Both the position numbers and the translations under genes were made by a program. 30,676 bases of DNA from Silene noctiflora (Eukaryota; Streptophyta; Magnoliopsida; Caryophyllales; Caryophyllaceae): the NCBI GenBank assembly GCA_009801015.1, contig VHZZ01005248.1:28034-58709 (forward strand), read 5' to 3'. Below are positions 1 through 8,500 of the stretch, in pieces. Positions within the stretch are counted from its first letter, which is position 1. Each line of letters opens with the position of its first letter. The notes under the pieces are model-generated. The model was given only the letters and a program-made list of their open reading frames with translations. It was not told the DNA's origin and ran no database searches.

Positions 1-1186
1 GCTATAGAAGCCTTTCGCCAGGGTCTGCACCAGAGCTCAGATTTGTACAAGGACCTGACCAAGTACCCATGCACCACATTTGAGGATGTACAGACTAAAG
101 CATTAGCTGCAATCAGGCTCGAGGAAGATTCTGGACCCAAAATGTCTACCTATGATTAAGATCCCTTATCCAGGACAACTCCTATGGAAAGCTCTTGTAG
201 GAAGATTCGTGTGAGGAATTCCTAGGGTACATGGTCACCTAGAGAGGAATAGAAGCCAGCACCGAACATATCAGAGCTATTCTGCAGCTGGAATCACCCC
301 ATAAACCAAAGGATGTGCAACGCCTGACAGGAAGGGTAGCAGCCCCGAGCAGGTTCATATCCAGGTCCTCAGACAGATACAGGTTGTTCTACGATATACT
401 TAGGAAGATCCAGAGGTTTGATTGGACGAAGAAGCACGAAAAGGCATTCCAAGAGTTAAAGCGTTACCTCAACACTTTGTCGCTCCTGTCAAAGCCAGAG
501 CAAGGAGAACCATTGTTTATGTACCTGTCTGTCACAGAAGCAGCCGTCAGTGCAGTGCTGGTGCGGGAGTAGGAAGGGGCGCAACATCCAGTGTACTACG
601 TAACCAAGTCTCTGCTTCCAGCAGAGACCAGGTACACATCATTCGAAAAACTTGTACTTGCATTTATTACCGCATCTTATAAGTTACGCCCTTATTTTGA
701 GTCTCATACTATTTCCGTGGTAACTAACTATCCACTCAAGACTATTATGAGGAAACCAGAATTGTCAGGTCGAATGGCTAAGTGGTCCGTGCATCTGAGT
801 AGGTATGATCTAAAGTTCGAGTCTCGCACAGCAAAAAAAAATCTGAGGCCCTGGCAGATTTCGCGTCCGATTTTATCCCCCGCCCTTCAAACCCAGGCAG
901 ACACAGACATCCTGTGCCTGAAAGAAGACAAGGGAAACCAGCTGTGGGAGCTGTACGTGGATGAAGTCTCCGGGAAGTCTTTAGCAAGTGCCTTTTCTTC
1001 GGCAGCCAGATCCCATGTCAGGTGCTCTGCGCTTTAGAACTCTCTCATACACCTGACCCTGGTCTCAGCAGTGGCAAAAGCAAAGACATCTACCATGGTC
1101 CTCTTCAGAACATCATTTTTCTACCTCGGGATCTCCAGCTCAGAAGAAAGCCCAGAAGCAGACTCCTGAGCCTGGGAAAGGCTAGC

Positions 1187-1474
1187 TTACACTTCTGACA
1201 GCTGGCTCTGGGCGGCCCTCTTCTGGCTGTAGTCCTCCACCAGCAACTCACGGGCAGAGCTCAACTCCATCTGCACCAGATCAAACTTCTTCTGGACCGA
1301 GGCCTGGCCCTCCCTGGCTTGGTTCAAGAGCCATAGCATTTGTTCTTTCTGGACCAGCGCCTCATCCTTTTCTACTTGGAGATGGGTGACCTTCTCCTCC
1401 AGTTGTGCAACCCTTCCCTGAATATACAGGGACATCTGCAGGGACTGGGGTAGGAAAAGTAATGGGTCAGTCAC
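1187..1474 (-). other. antisense extra-ORF region of the gypsy remnant, coiled-coil-like
   Basis: Between the RNase H region and the 3' LTR, the minus strand encodes a heptad-rich stretch (QLEEKVTHLQVEKDEALVQK and beyond) that looks like a coiled coil. Next to it, around 1536-1793 on the same strand, is a Gly/Ser/Ala/Pro-rich repeat. Extra antisense frames in this position have been described for Tat-lineage retrotransposons. I treat it as a fossil part of the element, not as a host gene. Its function is unknown. Confidence 0.45.
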
Positions 1475-2125
1475 AAGGAACTCAGGGGTAGAGACTAAAA
1501 AAACGTGCAGGGCCAGGAAACAGCAGGGTACCTAGTTACGGCCAGTGGCTCGCCTTGGCCCTCCTGAAGTGGCCGAGGAACCTGAACATCATTTCAGGAA
1601 GGGCACCGACAATTGGAGATTCAGAAGCAGAACCATGTGCTGCCCCAGGTACAGCCCCAGAAGCAGAACCAAATGCAGTCCCAGAAGTAGAGCCAGGTGC
1701 AACCCCAGAAGCAGAGTCAAGTCCAGCTGGAGAATCAGAGCCAGATACCAGAGTGGATCCCGGAAGTGGGAGCATTGTGGCCATAAGGGTCACCTCGATA
1801 GGAGCAGATTCAGCAGTAGGATTGGAAACAGACTTCTTCAGCAGGAGTAAAATTTACCTTTCTCTTCTCAGCAGGCTTGAAAGCGCCCCAGCGATGCTCT
1901 TCCTCCTCTGGGCCCGAATCATTTTCAAAGTAACCTTAGGCTTAGCAGATCCTGGAAGACAGTAAGCAGTAAAAAAGCAGCAGCAGTACAACAAGTAAAG
2001 AAGCAGCAGTAGCTTATTCCTGTAGAACAACAATAGAGGTTCAAACAGAATGATAATAGCGTTCAGAACCTGAAGGACTAATTTCCCTCCTCACCCTGAA
2101 GCTGAGAAGGAAAATTGGGGGCAAT

Positions 2126-2680
2126 TGTTATGGGCAAAAATCACAATTTTACCATAGCGCCACGTGGCAGTCATCTATTGGGGGAGTCAAATAAAAAGGA
2201 ATTGATGAGGTGGAAAGATAGGAGCCGTTAGATCAAGAGAACAACTAACACACATTGGATACCATATTCTATGAAAAGCCCACATGAGAAAGTCAAATAA
2301 CCACCTCCACTATTTGTGCAACAGAAGCAGAAGAATAGGGGCAGGGCAGGAAGTTGTTGAAGGCAGAAACCCTAACTCCTCACTCTTATAAAAGCATAGC
2401 AAAAGCTCACAATAAAGGTATCGTGTCCCACTTGGAGAACAACTACAACAACGCCAATCACCATTATACTTAGCAAATTCAGTAGAAGAATTATCCTTGT
2501 ATTTCCGTGCTTTCACGTTTCCGTCTTGATTATAGTGCAAAGTTTGCGGGATTTCGATTCCCCCCGCGATTTTTCCCACATCGGGTTTTCCGCGTCACCA
2601 AAATATCTCATGTCAATCTTTATTTTCGTTGTTTCTTACGTTCATTCGCATCATCACATTAATTCATTCGTTGGCTAACG
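2126..2680 (+). repeat. 3' LTR of the gypsy remnant
   Basis: Begins with TGTTA directly after a purine-rich polypurine tract (about 2107-2121) and ends near TAAC at about 2680, giving an LTR of roughly 555 bases. It holds a TATA box at 2387-2393 and an AATAAA at 2411-2416. It also holds the widely shared plant LTR block ending in GGGTTTTCCGCGTCACC near 2583-2599. The right edge is inferred from the inverted terminal TGTTA/TAACA pattern, and the last base is uncertain. No 5' LTR lies in the window, so no target duplication can be tested. Confidence 0.7.
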
Positions 2681-3420
2681 GTCGATCACTTTAACCCGCA
2701 ATTAAATCAACGACTCGGTAAATTTTTACCAAAACATGTTACATGCATTTTCGTAAAATGGTCAAATCTCCCTCGTTTCTTGTGGGCGTGTGACCTATCA
2801 TTAGAACCGTAAGAGGATAAACTATTACCCCCAACTGAAATTACTCCATTCTCCATTTCTAGAATTCAAGTTATGACCGTTTAAATTTGATCACTGTTAT
2901 ACACGGATTCCAAACTTGTTTTTTGGGGTGGGGTTACGCTTATGTTCTTGTTGCTTATACTTCCACACCTTTGTTCTAATGCTAGTTTACTTGTTTTATC
3001 GGACCCTTTCACATGTTTAACTTGATGGTCATTCGTGATAGTCGTTCAAAATGAGGATTAGAAAATTGAATCGATTAGTTTAATTATGTTAATTGGTCGT
3101 TTTAATTTTTTTGATTATGTTATCGTCATGATGAAAACTGTTTTTATCTTTCAAAGTTAATTGCATGTAAATGGAAATTAGAGAGGAGTTAAGTAAATAA
3201 TTGTAAAAGGAAAAAATTAGAAGTTTATTAACTATTGTCAACGATTCGAAGTAATGTGTTGACGCTGAAGTGAAATATGATGCACTTTTATCCCATTCAC
3301 CTATATAATCAGATTTATCCCATTTTACACTTAAGACAAATATAAACCGTTGAATAGATACCCCAAATTCAAAAGTGGGTGTGTTGTTTTCTAGTGGTGT
3401 TCAAGATAACGAAGATCGAC
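2681..3420. other. intergenic, no gene seen
   Basis: AT-rich DNA between the retrotransposon LTR and the duplicated promoter block. I see no coding frame with family resemblance, no RNA gene and no clear repeat borders here. Confidence 0.6.
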
Positions 3421-3545
3421 GGAGTATATATGAATGGATGTTGACAATTGGCATCCACGACATCGAAGTAGTGAGTAGTGACGGCTGCTTGCCGGCATCT
3501 TACTAAAATTTGAAATGTTTAATAAAATTCTCGCACCAATTTTTT
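3421..3545 (+). promoter_or_regulatory. distal promoter block shared with the second ACA gene
   Basis: The segment with ATGGATGTTGACA, then a GAGTAGTGACG-like stretch and GGCATCTTACTAAA, recurs with substitutions at about 25740-25860 upstream of the second ATPase gene. It marks the upstream limit of the recognisable tandem duplication. Regulatory function is inferred only from its position. Confidence 0.6.
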
Positions 3546-3574
3546 TTAAAAATCATTTTTATTAGTTTAGGCCT

Positions 3575-3875
3575 TGTATTTTTGGATTGAAAATGTCTAA
3601 CTGAATTGAATTTAATGGAACTAAACTGAAATGAACGGAAGTAAAAGTTAATTTGGTCATGTTCTTTTGAACATAATTTCAACTCATTTCAGTTCAGTTC
3701 AGCTTTATTCAATTCCGTTGAACTCTCTCTTCACAAATTAACTCTTACTTCAATTCAGTTTAGTTTAGTTCAGCTCTATTAAGTTCAGTTTAGACAGTTT
3801 CAGAATTGAACTAAACTGGATGAAACTGAAATGAAATGAAGCTGAACTGAACTAAAATGAAGATAATTTAAATAA
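3575..3875. repeat. inverted-repeat element built of CAGTTCAG/CTGAACTG units
   Basis: About 300 bases made of TTCAGTTCAGTTCAGCTT-like words, answered on the right by AAGCTGAACTGAACTAAAA-like words, so the segment can fold into a long hairpin. It sits between two blocks conserved upstream of the second ATPase gene and is absent there, as expected for a MITE-like or foldback insertion. I could not define terminal repeats or a target duplication. Confidence 0.55.
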
Positions 3876-3894
3876 ATGATTGACACGCACAAGT

Positions 3895-4010
3895 GGTATT
3901 TCCATTAATTCTTGACTTACTATTTTCGGTTGTTTTTGGTGGATTTGTACGTGTACACAATGGACCACTCCACTACGGGTATAAAATGCCCGATATTTGA
4001 AAGAGCAGAA
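3895..4010 (+). promoter_or_regulatory. proximal promoter of the first ACA gene, with TATA box
   Basis: TATAAAAT at 3980-3987 lies 92 bases upstream of the start codon. The block around 3900-3940 (CATTAATTCTTGACTTACT-like) and the ATTTGAAAGAGCAG word near 3995 both recur upstream of the second ATPase gene (about 27150-27190 and 27255-27270). This indicates one duplicated promoter. The TATA word itself is not evident in the second copy. Confidence 0.6.
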
Positions 4011-4025
4011 GACTTGCGAAAGAAG

Positions 4026-4061
4026 ATGGAGAAGGCGACGACGTCAGAGAGTGAAAATTAG
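4026..4061 (+). CDS. short upstream ORF (11 residues) in the 5' leader of the first ACA gene
   Basis: ATG at 4026 opens an 11-codon frame (MEKATTSESEN) closed by TAG at 4059-4061, just 10 bases before the main ATG at 4072. If transcription starts from the TATA box at 3980, this uORF lies in the leader and would be met first by scanning ribosomes. A role in lowering translation is inference. The second ACA gene has no comparable upstream ATG immediately before its start. Confidence 0.5.
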   Translation: MEKATTSESEN

Positions 4062-4071
4062 AAGAAGAATA

Positions 4072-5511
4072 ATGGAGGATTATCCGCTGTCGGACTTGGA
4101 GCACGGCCAAATTGTCTCCGACACCGTTGGCGGCAACGATTCCGACGAAAGCGATGCATTTGATATAGTCACTACCAAGCATGCTTCTATTGAACGCCTT
4201 CGACGCTGGAGAGTATATCTTCCTTTTCTTAATTCCTTACTTGCTTATTTTATCATGTTGTTTTGGACGTAATTCAGTTCAATTCAGTTCAGCCGAAAGA
4301 AGGTGACCTTAGTAACCTAAGTAAATTAAAAAGTTGAGTAGATTATCGACACTTACATTGTCGTTTTGGTACCTGAAGATGGAAACATTATTCATCCTCT
4401 ATTCCGATCACTTGTTATTTATTCTATGATGTCGCAATCATTTGTTTACCTTTGTATTTGAGGATGCTTTTAGTGTTGAATTGATTATCGATTTGCATTT
4501 TGGTGCACCGCGTAATTAAATGATTCCCTCCAAATTTATCAAAACATAAAATTTGGAATTTAAAAATTATACCGAAATGTTTATTTTTCCTGATATAGAG
4601 ATTGATGACCGTGAGGTCACGGGTTCAAGTCCTTGGAGTGGCCTCTTGCCAAAATGGCAAGGGAAGGCTTTCCCCAATTACACTCTTGTGGTGGGACCCT
4701 TCCTAGTGGGGACGCTGCACCGGGCTGCCTTTTAGAGATTGATATGATGAAGAGATAAGTGGATCAAAAATGCGATGAATTGATTTTGGTTAACATTGAA
4801 AAGTTGAGGAATTTCGAGTTGGATGAGTGAAAATTAGAATGACAAATAGTGGGACAAGGGGATCACGAAATCATGCATGTTATGTAAGAGTAAGAGAACA
4901 ATGATAGTGGTTAACTATGTGAGCCATAAGTGATTTGTTGGAGTTTTGAAAATGGGTTGTTTACCTTTTTTATTCTTTATGAGGGAGTATTTCAATTAAA
5001 GCTAACCAAATAATTGAGACGGGGGAGTGTCACGAGAGAAAAATGGAGGAATCCATCCTCCAACGTAGAACAATGGGGTAACTTTTCCTTCATTCCCTCT
5101 CCACTTCCCCTTTTTTTGTTTTATTTAATCCAAACGAAGAGCAGTCGCCTACAAGATTGTGTAAGAGTAATGTACCAGTTAAAATGGCCTATAGATCACA
5201 GCAATGCAAGTTTGTGTGATCAATTAGGACTCGTCTTTGTATCATTTAATGATTTGGTCTGTACCAGTTAAAATGGCTTGATTCTGTAGTGTAGAATCAG
5301 TTCGTATCATATTTTGCTGATTGGAATATGAATTGTGATGCTTGATTGTGGCCAACATTATTATCTTATTGAATATTGTCACCTCTAGGAAGCTACACTT
5401 GTACTGAATGGTCACAGAAGATTCCGTTATACAACGAACTTGAAAAGAGAAGCTGAGAAGAAGGAAATGTTTCGGCAACCGCAAATCAGAACAGATGCTC
5501 AAGTCATACCA
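4072..5511 (+). other. calmodulin-binding autoinhibitory N-terminus of the first ACA (exons 1-2)
   Basis: Residues 1-88. An acidic head is followed by [18 protein letters not shown], then [15 protein letters not shown]. This matches the amphipathic basic helix with an anchoring Trp (Trp46) that binds calmodulin in ACA8/9/10 proteins. Intron 1 (4213-5388) splits the motif right after the Trp-Arg pair, exactly as in the second gene. The site looks functional, in contrast to the altered transport residues downstream. Confidence 0.8.
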
Positions 5512-8500
5512 GTATGTTTTTGAACTTAAGCATCACTCTACTCACTTCTTTTGTGGCTGTTCTTTGGAAGAATGGGTGGGGACATTCTAATAATTCTTCA
5601 TCTTGTATTTATGCTATTTAGGCAGCAAAACTTTCTGCAGCACTTTCACTCCATACGCCAACAACGTCCCCTTTGACGGACGATAATGATGATGAGGAAG
5701 ACGTTTACAAGAAGAATACATTTAGAGGAAGAGGTACATTTAGAGGAAGAGTAAATATGACCGTAAAACATAATTGTGTTCCTGGTATTTTAATTGCTGA
5801 CCTCTGCTTGTTTACTGAATGGAACCCCCCTTTCCAGAGATTGAAACCTGATAGAGCCATACGTTTGTTATGAAACAATTAGGCTCAAAAGATATACATA
5901 ATACATGTGCTAACTCTGACAGTCGGCTCAGCTTGCCCCCATCCCTTCGCCCCTGAGTATGAAGTACGGATATCATTTTATCATTTTAGTTCTAGAAACA
6001 CTTACGTCTGTTTTTAAGTTAGTACTCCATCTAGTAGCAATGTCTCTTATATCCGAATATTTGGGCACACAAGGTTCTGATCTCTTGCTCATTATTTTTG
6101 GTTTAGTGGCATTTTTAAAACTTACTACAGGCTTTGTATACAGCATAATGTCTGAACTTTACTCGCTTTCTTAGGTAACCAAGAGCTTTCCGATTGCTTG
6201 TATGGAATTGAAAAGGAGAAACTTTTGGCTATTTCAAGCGAAGCTGATTTCTCAGCTCTACAGATGTTGGGCGGGGTAAGTCCATACTAATAGTGACTGA
6301 CATTGGGTGGGATAAGTGCATACTAATAATCACTTTTGTAAATTATTGGGGATAATGATTATACTTTGTCATATGTTCGCATTATGAGGTGTCCGATCAC
6401 CAAGGATGTTCTAAAGGTTGATTCATGTTAGCCGACCCCAAATTATTATTTTGGGACTAAGGCTATGAGGTTGTTATTGTTGTTGAATGATTATACTTTG
6501 TCGCTCTTAACACGCTGCAGATTATGATGTTTCATATTCTACTAATCCCGTTCATCAGTATCACTGATTTTGAGCAGACTTCTGCACCTAGAATGATGAA
6601 TAAAATATGAAGATCCATTGAAAGTGATCACTGGACTATGATGCATTTTTGCTTGATTTATGCTCCAGCTCGTCATTTTAATAGCGCCTTTGTTGAATGT
6701 CCTCTTGAATTGACATGGTTAATTTCGACTCGACTTTCAGGTAAATGGATTGGCAGAAAAGCTTAAAACAAATTTGGAGAAGGGAATCCTACGTATTGAT
6801 GATGATGATCTGTTCCAAAGGAAATCTACTTTTGGTTCAAACTCCTATCCTGTGAAAAAACGGCTAAGCTTTTTGGTTAGTTTTATTGTTTGAAAAACAA
6901 TCGCTTCCATTTTTTGTTCAAGTAATATGAATTCGTAAGAGTTTCATTCCTGGTTTATCAATTTTTTTCAATAGAGGCTTCTTTGGGAGGCATGCCTAGA
7001 TAAGGCTTTATTGACATTGATAGTAGCTGCTGTGGCCTTGTTGGCTCTCGGCGTCAAATCAGAGGTTAGTTGGGGCAGAGGCTTCTAACTACACGCATCT
7101 TTGTCTGTACTAATGACAAAGAAAGACGCTTTATTATGCAATAATCGTTATATACTTATATGTACCTCGAGGAATTGTATGTTATCCCATTATATTTCGC
7201 ATGAATTTTCACTTTTATCTATCACAGGGGATAAAAGAAGGGTGGTATACTGGGGGAAGCATTCTGTTTGCTGTCACCACTGTTATTATTGTTATAGGTA
7301 AACGTTTGCTGCCATCTTTGTATGATTGATTTACATGTGTAATTTGTGCCCTTAGCTGATTGATGCAGTAAGCTAGAAGAACTGGAGAGTAATTCTATCT
7401 CTTGATTGTAGAAGGAGAAGTTCATTTCAGCCAACCAAACCACTTTACTTACTTTAGCAGTGCGACGTGTAAACATGATTACTATGAAGACCTTACATCA
7501 TAAGACATTCTATGCAATTATGGTATTTATATAGGGATTTAGCTGTTAATTGATAACAGCTAATTTTGCATCATATTAAGCCATATCATGTTCCTATTTG
7601 AGATTTAGTTATCGAAATTCGAATCTCAGGGCACCTGCAGAGACCAGAGATTAAGCGGTTCTTATAAACAATAAATCTGCACAATAAGAGTCTTTTTATT
7701 TGCTTTAGGAAGATGAAATGTTAACTCATTTTGTTTTCCATCTTGTAGCTATCAGTGACTACATACAATATCTTCAGTTTCAAAAAGTTGACAAGGAGAA
7801 AAGGAACATACATACGGAGGTATTTTTTGAGCTTGTGAAAAAGTAGCAAAAGTTAATTGCTTTTCTTAATTGCAAATTGTCAGAGTAACTGTTTTATGTC
7901 TTCTGAACGCCAAGCAAAATAAAATTTTCTGGAAATAGGGAAAAATATTGCAAACTTCCCATATTTCCAATGGAGCCAAAGACTGATTACTCTTTGGTTT
8001 TGGATTATGACGAATAACTCAAAATGGCTCACTAAAGTGGTGGTGCTTCTTTCTCTTGTGAAGTCGTGGTCCTTCGATGAAGTTTTCAATGCAATTTTCA
8101 TCTTGGGTCATCTGGAAACAATCTCTTTGTATTGCTAACAATGAGGGTTAAGGCTGCGAACATCCGACCCCCACATTACCCTGCAATGTCTTCTTTCCAT
8201 AGATGTGGATTCAGGTGTATCTTTTTTAATTTTTTTTAAAAAAAAGAAAAATTAAGTGTCAATATTCCATTCCCAATGTTAGCTGTGTTAAGCTATGTTA
8301 CTTAGACTCGTTTAGAGGTATCTGACACGGATGCGTGCCCAACCGTCGGACTCGATGAATTTTAGGAAAGTTCTGCATATTTTTGCTAAGAATGAGGTGT
8401 CCAAGTTTCATACCCATGTCCGAGTGTTGGGTTTCAGACACAGGTGTGCGAGGGCATAAGAAGAGTCGGAGTAACACATGCGTTAAGTATTTGACATGGG

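Larger units (their letters stand above)
1..2680 (+). mobile_element. Ty3/gypsy LTR-retrotransposon remnant, Tat-like lineage (fossil, broken)
   Basis: Decayed 3' part of a Ty3/gypsy element that enters from the left edge. Visible parts in order: a gag fragment near 1-160 (AFRQGLHQSSDLYKDL, then AIRLEED, typical of retrotransposon gag); the end of reverse transcriptase with its RNase H from about 240 to 880 (VQRLTGRVAA; YYVTKSLLPAETRY; LKTIMRKPELSGRMAKW); and the start of a second RNase H near 940-1000 (WELYVDEVSG). A region with antisense coding potential and the 3' LTR follow. The paired RNase H and the antisense extra reading frame are known features of the Tat lineage. No integrase is recognisable. 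The element is broken in many places and internally reduced, so it cannot move itself. Age cannot be estimated because only one LTR is in the window. Confidence 0.85.

Noticed and set aside
1536-1965. Pro/Glu/Ala-rich and Gly/Ser-rich frames on both strands as host genes
   Set aside because: They lie inside the gypsy remnant between RNase H and the 3' LTR and consist of degenerate short repeats; treated as part of the fossil.
4622-4632. tRNA gene signal (box B)
   Set aside because: No cloverleaf or box A is present; the box B belongs to the Au SINE fragment.
4435-5028. A single split Stowaway element in intron 1 of the first ACA gene
   Set aside because: CATTTGTTTACCTTT near 4440 and ATTGAGACGGGGGAGTG near 5012 look like its two ends, but they are nearly 600 bases apart and no target duplication could be confirmed.
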